5,098 nt of DNA from Rubrobacter sp. (GTDB lineage: Bacteria; Actinomycetota; Rubrobacteria; Rubrobacterales; Rubrobacteraceae), in NCBI GenBank assembly GCA_016781635.1, contig JADDPY010000059.1:8610-13707 (forward strand). Reading direction: 5' to 3'. Made by a program: the position numbers and the translations under genes. Shown here piece after piece: positions 1 through 5,098 of this stretch. Under the pieces are notes generated by a model. It was not told where the DNA came from. It saw only the letters and a list, made by a program, of their open reading frames with translations, and ran no database searches. The stretch's first letter is position 1. Each line of letters opens with the position of its first letter.

Positions 1-24
1 TGCACGGTCGACGGGGACGAAGGG

Positions 25-56
25 TTGTTGACACAATGATGATTTGATACTACAAA
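25..56 (+). promoter_or_regulatory. Candidate promoter of the GntR regulator gene
   Basis: A perfect -35 hexamer TTGACA lies at 28-33. After a 17-base spacer comes TACAAA at 51-56, which matches four of six bases of the -10 consensus. Transcription would start near position 63, at or next to the first ATG of the regulator. The -35 box sits inside an imperfect palindrome, TTGT-TGAC-ACAA (25-36), which fits the general GT-Nx-AC operator pattern described for GntR regulators, so autoregulation is a reasonable inference. The boxes are seen directly; their activity is inferred. Confidence 0.55.
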
Positions 57-62
57 TGCGGC

Positions 63-812
63 ATGAAACCGTTATCGAGGAGTAGCGTGGGGACGCTTTA
101 CCATCAGATCCTCTTGCGGTTGCACGAGCGGATAGAGTCTGGGGAGATCGGGATCGGGGAGAAGCTGCCGAGCGAGGCGGACCTCGAGCGGGACCACGGG
201 GTGAGCCGGACGACGGCGCGGCGGGCCTTAGACGAGCTCAGGCGGCAGGGGCTCGTGCGTCGCGAGCCAGGGCGGGGGACGTTTCTTGTCGGACCGCGGC
301 TCAGCTCGAACCTCGTCCGGTTGTACAGCTTCTCGGACGAGATAAGGCGGCGCGGCCACGAGCCAGGGGCGCAGCTCGTCCTCAGGAAGGAGGTTCGGGC
401 CACCGAGGAGGTGGCGCTAAGGCTGGAGTTGAAGCCGGGGGAGAAAGTCTTGCTCGTGCGGCGTTTGAGGCTGGCGGACGAAGAGCCGATCTTCGTCGGC
501 GATTCGTACCTGCCTATCGGGCGTTTCCCGGCCTTGAAAGAGGCGGACTATGGGGGTGTTTCCCTGAGCAGGATTTTCCGGGAGGCCGTGGGGACGGAGG
601 TGGATCGGGCGCGCCAGTGGATCGGGGCGACCGCGGCGCCCAAGGACGTAGCGGTGCTGCTGGAGCTCGAAGAGGGGGCGCCGGTGCTCGAAGTAAAGAG
701 GGTCTCCTGCGTCTTCGAGGAGTCCCCGGTGGAATACGTCGAGGCCCTCTTTCACCCCGGACGATACCAACACTACAACGAGCTCTCGCCCGGACCGGAC
801 GGGATCGGATGA
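63..812 (+). CDS. GntR-family transcriptional regulator, HutC subfamily (UTRA domain)
   Basis: This is a cytoplasmic DNA-binding regulator of 249 residues, the usual length for HutC-type GntR proteins. The N-terminal winged helix spans roughly residues 10-77. It shows the family's LPSE motif (35-38), the recognition-helix segment SRTTARRALDEL (48-59) and the wing with PGRGTF (69-74). Residues about 85-240 form a UTRA-type ligand domain, with typical signs such as the FSDEIRRRG stretch near 90-98, the R-x-R-L-R-x-x-D-E-x-P strand near 134-143, and a C-terminal PVEYVEALFHPGRYQ segment. UTRA domains bind small molecules and change operator affinity; the ligand cannot be read from sequence. The start is uncertain. 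ATG63 has no Shine-Dalgarno and would be almost leaderless from the predicted promoter, while in-frame GTG87 (Val9) is preceded by GAGGAG at 77-82. The gene uses many GGG and GAG codons and is more G-rich than the downstream genes. It lies upstream of and codirectional with a molybdenum hydroxylase operon that it may control; this is inference from position. Confidence 0.93.
   Translation: MKPLSRSSVGTLYHQILLRLHERIESGEIGIGEKLPSEADLERDHGVSRTTARRALDELRRQGLVRREPGRGTFLVGPRLSSNLVRLYSFSDEIRRRGHEPGAQLVLRKEVRATEEVALRLELKPGEKVLLVRRLRLADEEPIFVGDSYLPIGRFPALKEADYGGVSLSRIFREAVGTEVDRARQWIGATAAPKDVAVLLELEEGAPVLEVKRVSCVFEESPVEYVEALFHPGRYQHYNELSPGPDGIG
77..82 (+). promoter_or_regulatory. Possible ribosome binding site for an alternative GTG start of the regulator
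   Basis: GAGGAG at 77-82 is followed, after four bases, by an in-frame GTG at 87-89. With transcription starting near 63 this would give a normal short leader and a protein beginning just before the LYHQI segment, a common beginning for GntR proteins. The spacing is slightly short. The site competes with ATG63, which has no Shine-Dalgarno of its own. Confidence 0.4.
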
Positions 813-813
813 G

Positions 814-835
814 CGGAGCGCGAAAAGGCGCTTCG
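814..835 (+). terminator. Stem-loop just after the regulator stop codon, possible terminator without a U tract
   Basis: CGGAGCGC (814-821) pairs with GCGCTTCG (828-835) as an 8-base-pair stem with one G-U pair and a six-base GAAAAG loop. It begins one base after the regulator's stop codon. No T run follows, so it is either a weak or U-less terminator or a 3' end-protecting hairpin. It is immediately followed by the candidate promoter of the next operon. Confidence 0.4.
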
Positions 836-865
836 TTGCGCGGATTCTCGGGCCTGTGCTACGCT
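836..865 (+). promoter_or_regulatory. Candidate promoter of the coxSLM-like operon (extended -10)
   Basis: TTGCGC (836-841) is a partial -35 box. After 18 bases comes TACGCT (860-865), which fits the TAnnnT -10 pattern common in actinobacteria, and it is directly preceded by TGC (857-859), an extended -10 element. Transcription would start near 871-872 in an A-rich stretch, giving a leader of about 150 bases before the first gene. This is the best candidate I found in the gap, but it rests on motif matching alone. Confidence 0.4.
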
Positions 866-913
866 GAAAAAAGCGAGTCTGTAAGAAAGGGGATCTACGG
901 AGAGCTGCCGGGA

Positions 914-939
914 GTAAAGGAAGCTGTGATCCTTCCTAC
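914..939 (+). repeat. Inverted repeat (leader hairpin 1)
   Basis: AGGAAG (918-923) and CTTCCT (932-937) are perfect inverted arms around an 8-base loop. GT (914-915) and AC (938-939) can extend the stem if two A residues bulge. It lies in the predicted leader of the operon. Its left arm overlaps the first copy of a 9-base direct repeat, GGAAGCTGT (919-927), which recurs at 961-969. Confidence 0.35.
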
Positions 940-969
940 TGTGACCGCACGGGGTTTCGGGGAAGCTGT
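919..969 (+). repeat. Direct repeat GGAAGCTGT, two copies 42 bases apart
   Basis: GGAAGCTGT occurs at 919-927 and again at 961-969 in the gap between the regulator and the coxS-like gene. The 42-base start-to-start distance is close to four helical turns, which would place both copies on one face of the DNA. It could be a tandem binding site or chance. Confidence 0.35.
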
Positions 970-972
970 TTG

Positions 973-995
973 GACGATGAGTGTCAAGCATCGTC
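973..995 (+). repeat. Perfect 7-base inverted repeat upstream of the operon (hairpin 2 or operator)
   Basis: GACGATG (973-979) and CATCGTC (989-995) are perfect inverted arms separated by nine bases. The element ends 12 bases before the Shine-Dalgarno of the first enzyme gene, so it could act in RNA as a leader hairpin or in DNA as an operator. The spacer contains GTGTCAA (981-987), the reverse complement of the TTGACAC that covers the -35 region of the regulator's own promoter (28-34). Confidence 0.45.
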
Positions 996-1007
996 GGGCA
1001 TCATGGG

Positions 1008-1014
1008 AAAGGAG
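1008..1014 (+). promoter_or_regulatory. Ribosome binding site of the coxS-like gene
   Basis: AAAGGAG lies seven bases upstream of GTG1022. It decides this GTG as the start: the in-frame codon directly before it is a TAG stop (1019-1021), so no longer protein is possible. Confidence 0.85.
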
Positions 1015-1021
1015 AAAATAG

Positions 1022-1486
1022 GTGCGAAGAATTCAGGTCAACGTAAACGGTGCTACCTACGAGCACGAGGTCGAGCCTCGGTTGCTTCTGGTGCATTATC
1101 TACGTGAGGGGCTGAACCTGACCGGGACCATGGTCGGGTGTAACACCTCCAACTGCGGTGCTTGCACGGTGCTTTTGAACGGCCAGTCGGTCAAGTCGTG
1201 CACGCTCTTTGCGGTGCAGGCCGACGGGCAGGAGATCACGACGGTACAGGGGTTGCAGACGAACGGCGACTGGCATCCCATGCAGACGGCGTTCCACGAG
1301 AACCACGGCCTGCAGTGCGGGTACTGCACGCCGGGCATGATCCTGGCCTCCATTAGCTACCTCAAGGAGAACCCGAACCCGAACGAGGAGGAGATCCGGG
1401 AGGCTCTGGAGGGCAATTACTGCCGCTGCACCGGATACGAAAACATTGTCAAGGCCGTGCAGCAGGCCGCCGGCCAGACAAGCTAG
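1022..1486 (+). CDS. coxS: Aerobic CO dehydrogenase-like molybdenum hydroxylase, small [2Fe-2S] subunit
   Basis: This 154-residue protein is the electron-transfer subunit of a three-subunit molybdenum hydroxylase of the xanthine oxidase family and has the usual length. The N-terminal plant-type ferredoxin domain (about 1-77) holds the first [2Fe-2S] cluster with Cys40, Cys45, Cys48 and Cys60. The C-terminal four-helix domain (about 80-150) holds the second cluster, close to molybdopterin, with Cys99 and Cys102 in the QCGYCTPG motif and Cys134 and Cys136 in the NYCRCTGY motif. All eight ligands are present and there are no other cysteines. The GTG start is set by AAAGGAG seven bases upstream. 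Only 15 bases separate it from the large-subunit gene, so the two are almost certainly cotranscribed. The cluster motifs do not distinguish CO dehydrogenase from other substrates; the coxS name rests on the neighbours. It lacks a signal peptide and is expected to be cytoplasmic or at the inner face of the membrane. Confidence 0.96.
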   Translation: MRRIQVNVNGATYEHEVEPRLLLVHYLREGLNLTGTMVGCNTSNCGACTVLLNGQSVKSCTLFAVQADGQEITTVQGLQTNGDWHPMQTAFHENHGLQCGYCTPGMILASISYLKENPNPNEEEIREALEGNYCRCTGYENIVKAVQQAAGQTS

Positions 1487-1488
1487 AT

Positions 1489-1493
1489 AGGAG
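1489..1493 (+). promoter_or_regulatory. Ribosome binding site of the coxL-like gene
   Basis: AGGAG in the 15-base gap lies eight bases before GTG1502 and supports that GTG over the later in-frame ATG at 1526 (Met9), which has no comparable site. Confidence 0.8.
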
Positions 1494-1501
1494 ACGCTGG
1501 A

Positions 1502-4015
1502 GTGACTCAGGCACCGGAACGTTATATGGGGGGCGGTCTACTTCGCAAGGAGGACCCGAACCTCGTAACCGGAAAAGCCAATTGGACCGACAACATCAAG
1601 CTACCAGGCATGTTGCACCTCGCCATGCTCAGGAGCCCCTTTGCGCGGGCGAAGGTGACGAAGCTCGACGTTTCGGGTGCTCTAGAGCGTCCCGGCGTCG
1701 TCGGGGCGTTCACGGGTGAAGAGCTCGCGGACTTGTGGCCGGGCGGCGTGCCGTGTGGGGCACAGGTCTCCGATCAGCAGAAGACCCCGTTCTTCCCGCC
1801 CCTCGTCACGGACGAGGTACGCCACGTCGGTGACGTGGTGGCCGTGGTGGTGGCGAGCGACCGCTACACCGCCCAGGACGCTCTCGAAGCCATCGTGGTG
1901 GACTACGAGCCCCTCACGCCGGTCGTGAACATGGAGGCCGCCCTCGCGGAGGGCGCCCCGCTGGTGCACGAGGACCTCGGCACCAACGAGTGCTTCAAGT
2001 ACACGGCGGGCGTCGAAGGCATGGATGAGCTCTTCGACGCCCCCGACGACACGCAGGAAGAGGGCGGGGGTGTTCGGGGACCGAACGTAGGAGGGCAGGG
2101 GGACACGAACCAGGCCTTCCAGAGGGCTGACGTGGTCATCAAGGAGCGCTACATCCAGCAACGCCTGCTCCCAACCGCCATCGAGCCGAGGGCGCTCGTG
2201 GCCTCCGTGGAGCCTGGACACGAGGGCATCTTGCTGTACTCCTCGACCCAGATCCCTCACCTCGCCAAGATCGTGCTGTCGCTCGCGACCGGCATCCCCG
2301 AGAACCAGATCCGGGTCGTGGCGCCGGACGTGGGTGGTGCGTTCGGCTCCAAGCTGAACGTGTACCGCGAGGAGATCATCGCCGTCGTGCTGGCGAAGAA
2401 GCTGGGCACGCCGGTCAAGTACGTCGAGGACCGCTCGGAGAACTACCAGGCGACGATCCACGGCCGCGGCCAGATCCAGGACATCGAGATGGCCGCCAAC
2501 TCCGACGGCAAGATCCTCGGGATGAGGGTGAAGCTTCTCGACGACATGGGCGCATACCTACAGCTCCTCACCCCGGCCATCTCGGTCAGCGGTGCCGCGC
2601 TGTTCCCGGGCGTCTACAACTTCGAGAACTTCGCCATCGAGATCAAGGGTGTCTTCACCAACCTGACGCCGACCGACGCGTACCGCGGCGCGGGGCGCCC
2701 CGAGGCCTGCTTCGCCATCGAGAGGGCCATGGACTCCCTCGCTCGCGAGCTGAACATGGACCCCGCCGAGATCAGGCGGAGAAACTTCTTCGAGCCGTTC
2801 GACGAGCCGACGGCGAACCCGGCCGGCTTGGAGTACGACTCGTTCAACCTGCAAGGGGTCTTGGAGCGGGCGATAGAGCTCGCCGACTACGACGCTCTGC
2901 GCCAGGAGCAGCAGCGCAGGCGCGACAACAACGATCCCGTGCAGCTCGGCATCGGGTTCTCGACCTACACCGAGATCTGCGGCCTCGGGCCGTCACAGGC
3001 TCTCGCGGGGCTCGGTATCGGTGGCGCCGGCTGGGAGGCCGCGAACGTCAGGATGCTCGTGACGGGCAAGGTCGAGGTCGCGACCGGCACCTCGCCGCAC
3101 GGCCAGGGCCACGAGACGAGCTGGTCCCAGATCGCGGCGGACGTCCTCGGGGTTACTCCCGACGACGTAGACGTGATCCACGGCGACACGGGCGCGGTCC
3201 CCTTCGGCCGCGACACCTACGGCTCCAGGAGCCTCGCGGTCGGCGGCATCGCGGTGTACCACGCTGCCAACAAGGTCGTCGAGAAGGGCAAGAAGATCGC
3301 GGCGCACATGCTCGAGGCCTCCGAGGAGGACATCGAGTTTGAGGGCGGTCGGTTCAGCGTGGCGGGCTCCCCGGACCAGAACGTCACCATTCAGGACGTC
3401 GCGGGTGCGGCCTACCTTGCAAGCGACCTCCCGGAGGGGATGGAGCCGCTCCTCAACGAGACCATGATCTTCGACCCGCCGAACTTCACGTTCCCGTTCG
3501 GCGCACACATCTGCATCACCGAGGTCGACACCGAGACCGGCAAGGTCAAGCTGCGCGACTACATCGCGGTGGACGACTGCGGGCCGGTCATCAACCCGAC
3601 GATCGTGGACGGCCAGCTTCACGGCGGCCTGGCGCAGGGTATCGCGCAGGCCATGTACGAGGGCGTCATCTACGACGAGGACGGTAACCTAGTCACCGCC
3701 TCGATGGTGGACTACATGATCCCCGGGGCGCCGGAGCTTCCGAACTTCACCCTGGACCGGACCGTGACCCCGTCCCCGAGCAACCCGCTCGGCGTCAAGG
3801 GCGTCGGCGAGGCCGGGACCATCGGTGCGCCGCCGGCGGTCATAAACTCCATCGTGGATGCGCTCTCGCCGATGGGGATCAAGCACATAGACATGCCGGC
3901 CTCCCCGATGAGGGTGTGGAAGGCGATACAGAACGCTCAGGGCAAGCAGTCCGGCGATAGGCAGGAAGACGCCTCGCTGGGGGCAAGTGCCGCCGACATC
4001 AAGCAGGGGAGGTAA
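1502..4015 (+). CDS. coxL: Molybdopterin-binding large subunit, form II (CoxL-like) molybdenum hydroxylase
   Basis: This 837-residue catalytic subunit would oxidise its substrate at a molybdopterin cytosine dinucleotide-type Mo centre and pass electrons to the small subunit. The a/b hammerhead domain covers about residues 18-138 and the Mo-binding domains follow to about 812. Visible family motifs are EPRALVA (228-234), SSTQIPH (247-253), PDVGGAFGSK (275-284), HGQGHET (533-539), the DDCGPVINP segment near 691-699, and GVGEAG (767-772), whose Glu770 should be the catalytic base. The active-site loop is AYRGAGR (393-399). Form I CO dehydrogenases have AYxCSFR there, with the cysteine that binds copper; it is absent here. 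The protein is therefore form II, and CO oxidation is not established. A Gly/Asp/Glu-rich stretch at about 171-199 looks like an insertion relative to typical relatives, and a polar tail of about 25 residues follows the usual end. Order S-L-M is the form II order. Start GTG1502 has a good Shine-Dalgarno. Other xanthine oxidase-family substrates are possible. Confidence 0.95.
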   Translation: MTQAPERYMGGGLLRKEDPNLVTGKANWTDNIKLPGMLHLAMLRSPFARAKVTKLDVSGALERPGVVGAFTGEELADLWPGGVPCGAQVSDQQKTPFFPPLVTDEVRHVGDVVAVVVASDRYTAQDALEAIVVDYEPLTPVVNMEAALAEGAPLVHEDLGTNECFKYTAGVEGMDELFDAPDDTQEEGGGVRGPNVGGQGDTNQAFQRADVVIKERYIQQRLLPTAIEPRALVASVEPGHEGILLYSSTQIPHLAKIVLSLATGIPENQIRVVAPDVGGAFGSKLNVYREEIIAVVLAKKLGTPVKYVEDRSENYQATIHGRGQIQDIEMAANSDGKILGMRVKLLDDMGAYLQLLTPAISVSGAALFPGVYNFENFAIEIKGVFTNLTPTDAYRGAGRPEACFAIERAMDSLARELNMDPAEIRRRNFFEPFDEPTANPAGLEYDSFNLQGVLERAIELADYDALRQEQQRRRDNNDPVQLGIGFSTYTEICGLGPSQALAGLGIGGAGWEAANVRMLVTGKVEVATGTSPHGQGHETSWSQIAADVLGVTPDDVDVIHGDTGAVPFGRDTYGSRSLAVGGIAVYHAANKVVEKGKKIAAHMLEASEEDIEFEGGRFSVAGSPDQNVTIQDVAGAAYLASDLPEGMEPLLNETMIFDPPNFTFPFGAHICITEVDTETGKVKLRDYIAVDDCGPVINPTIVDGQLHGGLAQGIAQAMYEGVIYDEDGNLVTASMVDYMIPGAPELPNFTLDRTVTPSPSNPLGVKGVGEAGTIGAPPAVINSIVDALSPMGIKHIDMPASPMRVWKAIQNAQGKQSGDRQEDASLGASAADIKQGR
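4006..4012 (+). promoter_or_regulatory. Ribosome binding site of the coxM-like gene, inside the end of coxL
   Basis: GGGGAGG overlaps the last codons of the large-subunit gene and lies nine bases before ATG4022. The six-base gap between the stop and the ATG suggests translational coupling of the two subunits. Confidence 0.8.
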
Positions 4016-4021
4016 CGTTTA

Positions 4022-4873
4022 ATGATCCCCGTAGCCTTCGACTACGAGGTCGCGGAGTCCGTCGACCACGCCATAGAGATGCTCGGGCAGTACGGCGACG
4101 AGTCCAAGCTTCTGGCGGGCGGGCATTCCCTGATCCCGATCATGCGCCTCCGGTTGGCCGCGCCCTCGGTCCTTATAGACCTGGGCCGGCTGGAGAACCT
4201 GCGCTACGTGCGCGACGGGGGTGACCACCTGAAGATCGGTGCCCTCACCCGTCACCGCGACCTGGCCTTCAACGACATGGTCGCAGAGCATTGCGGCATC
4301 GTCGGTTACGCTGCGGGGCTCCTCGGTGACCCGTCGGTCCAGCACCGCGGCACCCTCGGAGGCACCCTCTCCCACGGTGACGCCTCCGGCGACATGCCGA
4401 GCGTCATCACGGCGCTCGAAGGCCAGATCGTGATCCAGGGCCCGAATGGCGAGAGGGTCGTGAAGGCCTCGGACTTCTTCCGGGACTACCTGGTGACGGA
4501 TCTCGGTGAGCAGGAGGTCGTGACGGAGGTGCGAGTTCCCAAGCTGGATGGGAACACCGGCTGGTCGTACAAGAAGTTCAGCCGTCGCTCGCAGGACTGG
4601 GCGATGGTTGGTGTCGCGGCGGTCGTGGAGCGCTCCAACGGCTCCATCGGCTCCGCCCGAATCGCCCTGACCGCCATGGGTGCTACGCCCATCCGGGCGA
4701 CCTCCGTCGAGCAGGCCCTCTCGGGGGCTTCTCTGGACGCCGTCGGCGAGGCGGCCCAGTCCGCCGACGAGGGGACCAACCCGGCCTCCGACAGCGCGGC
4801 CTCGGCCGAGTTTCGCCGTCATCTGGCGCGGGTCTGGACCAAACGTGCCGTTGAGGAAGCCCTGAGCCGTTGA
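4022..4873 (+). CDS. coxM: FAD-binding medium subunit of CoxSLM-like molybdenum hydroxylase
   Basis: This 283-residue flavoprotein subunit takes electrons from the [2Fe-2S] subunit and passes them to an acceptor, which in aerobic CO dehydrogenases is the quinone pool. The length fits the family. The N-terminal FAD-binding domain (about 1-175) has both flavin-contact motifs: AGGHSLIP (32-39) followed by MRLRL, and RGTLGGTLSHGDASGD (109-124), the counterpart of the usual RGTIGG-N/S motif. The C-terminal CO dehydrogenase flavoprotein domain (about 178-281) begins after SYKKFSRRSQDWAMVG and ends with a helix of the type RRHLARVWTKRAVEEAL. It follows the large subunit after six bases and is the last gene before a strong hairpin terminator. 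Nothing is missing or broken. FAD subunits of nicotine, xanthine and 4-hydroxybenzoyl-CoA enzymes are related, so the coxM name depends on the three-gene context. Confidence 0.95.
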   Translation: MIPVAFDYEVAESVDHAIEMLGQYGDESKLLAGGHSLIPIMRLRLAAPSVLIDLGRLENLRYVRDGGDHLKIGALTRHRDLAFNDMVAEHCGIVGYAAGLLGDPSVQHRGTLGGTLSHGDASGDMPSVITALEGQIVIQGPNGERVVKASDFFRDYLVTDLGEQEVVTEVRVPKLDGNTGWSYKKFSRRSQDWAMVGVAAVVERSNGSIGSARIALTAMGATPIRATSVEQALSGASLDAVGEAAQSADEGTNPASDSAASAEFRRHLARVWTKRAVEEALSR

Positions 4874-4890
4874 GTGAAGCGGTAAACGGA

Positions 4891-4918
4891 CGCCGGGGGG
4901 CCTTGCCCCCCGGCGTTT
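4891..4918 (+). terminator. Strong hairpin terminator after the coxM-like gene
   Basis: CGCCGGGGGG (4891-4900) and CCCCCCGGCG (4906-4915) form a perfect 10-base-pair stem with a five-base CCTTG loop, followed by TTT (4916-4918). The U run is short, but the stem is very stable. It begins 17 bases after the coxM stop and ends 14 bases before the next gene's ATG, so it would end or reduce transcription before the MoxR-type gene. Confidence 0.8.
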
Positions 4919-4932
4919 CGCGTTCCGGGGAG

Positions 4933-5098
4933 ATGAGGGAGAAGCTGCAAGAGGGGAGCTACCTCGCCGGTGAGGGGCTCGCCACGGCGATCTTTCTGGC
5001 CCTCAAGCTCGAAAAACCGCTCTTTCTGGAGGGCGAGGCCGGGGTCGGCAAGACCGAGGTCGCGAAGGTCCTGAGCCGGATGCTGGAGACGCCCCTGA
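4933..5098 (+). CDS. MoxR-family AAA+ ATPase, CoxD-like, 5' part only (runs off the window)
   Basis: The frame is open for 55 codons from ATG4933 to the window edge, with no stop; the last base starts another codon. The translation contains the Walker A motif GEAGVGKTE (residues 34-42), preceded by an ATAIFLALKLEKPLFLEGE segment, the standard start of MoxR AAA+ ATPases of the CoxD type. In the well-studied cox cluster of Afipia (Oligotropha) carboxidovorans, CoxD is a membrane-associated ATPase needed to build the Mo-Cu active site; CoxD-like genes also follow coxSLM-type genes elsewhere. Here, with no copper-ligand cysteine in the large subunit, its role would be a more general maturation or chaperone function; that is inference. 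The GGGGAG before the ATG abuts the start, so there is no well-spaced Shine-Dalgarno, and no upstream in-frame start was seen. A terminator-like hairpin separates it from coxM. Confidence 0.88.
   Translation, partial: MREKLQEGSYLAGEGLATAIFLALKLEKPLFLEGEAGVGKTEVAKVLSRMLETPL

Noticed and set aside
1..24. The tail of an upstream gene at the left edge
   Set aside because: Too short to assign to any coding frame; nothing recognisable is present before the candidate promoter.
809..1021. A 70-codon open frame starting with an ATG that overlaps the regulator stop (ATGA) and ending in TAG directly before coxS GTG, in the same frame as coxS
   Set aside because: Third positions are near random in G/C, unlike the strongly biased real genes here. 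It has no recognisable family motif, and the stretch holds promoter-like and inverted-repeat elements. An in-frame N-terminal extension of coxS is blocked by the TAG, and coxS is already full length with a good Shine-Dalgarno.
872..1021. A molybdenum cofactor or purine-type riboswitch in the coxS leader
   Set aside because: I could see only two short hairpins and no conserved core of a riboswitch class I know. A covariance-model search would be needed to claim one.
1682..2461. A 259-codon minus-strand frame opposite the 5' half of coxL
   Set aside because: A shadow frame of high-GC coding sequence: Arg/Val/His/Asp-rich with no recognisable domain, and opposite a clearly conserved gene.
2678..2698. 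Calling the operon a true aerobic CO dehydrogenase
   Set aside because: The form I AYxCSFR loop with its Cu-binding cysteine is absent, so CO as substrate is not supported by the sequence.
2993..3622. A 209-codon minus-strand frame opposite coxL
   Set aside because: Same shadow-frame character; the opposite strand encodes conserved Mo-binding motifs across this region.
4019..4822. A 267-codon minus-strand open frame opposite coxM
   Set aside because: It is the mirror of a strongly GC3-biased gene, its product is low-complexity with no family motif, and it fully overlaps a clear FAD subunit.

Overview
The window reads as a piece of a GC-rich bacterial chromosome. Codons ending in G or C dominate the three metabolic genes, Arg AGG is common, and two of the five starts used are GTG. 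Gene content and codon style fit an actinobacterium, possibly a deep-branching Rubrobacter-like one, but that placement is an impression from composition and not a proven assignment.

Layout, all on the + strand. Positions 1-62 hold a promoter-like sequence with a consensus -35 box. Positions 63-812 encode a GntR-family regulator of the HutC type (winged helix plus UTRA ligand domain). Positions 813-1021 are a roughly 210-base noncoding gap holding a stem-loop just after the regulator's stop, a candidate extended -10 promoter, and a leader of about 150 bases with two inverted repeats and a 9-base direct repeat. Then come three tightly packed genes: the [2Fe-2S] small subunit (1022-1486), the molybdopterin large subunit (1502-4015) and the FAD medium subunit (4022-4873) of a CO dehydrogenase-like molybdenum hydroxylase. 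A strong GC hairpin with a short T run (4891-4918) follows, and then the first 55 codons of a MoxR-type AAA+ ATPase (4933 to the window edge), which resembles CoxD.

How the genes work together: the three subunits would form an (SLM)2-type hydroxylase in which substrate is oxidised at the Mo centre of L, electrons pass through the two [2Fe-2S] clusters of S, and leave through FAD in M. CoxD-like MoxR ATPases are known to help mature the active site in the classical cox system. The large subunit carries the form II signature AYRGAGR in place of the form I AYxCSFR loop, so it lacks the cysteine that ligates copper in true Mo-Cu CO dehydrogenase. The gene order S-L-M is also the form II order. 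The real substrate is therefore open, and the adjacent UTRA-domain regulator suggests that the operon responds to a small organic molecule.

I found no mobile element, CRISPR array, tRNA or rRNA. The more unusual points are the putative regulatory architecture between the regulator and the operon, a glycine/acid-rich insertion in the large subunit, and a terminator-like hairpin separating the enzyme genes from the maturation ATPase.
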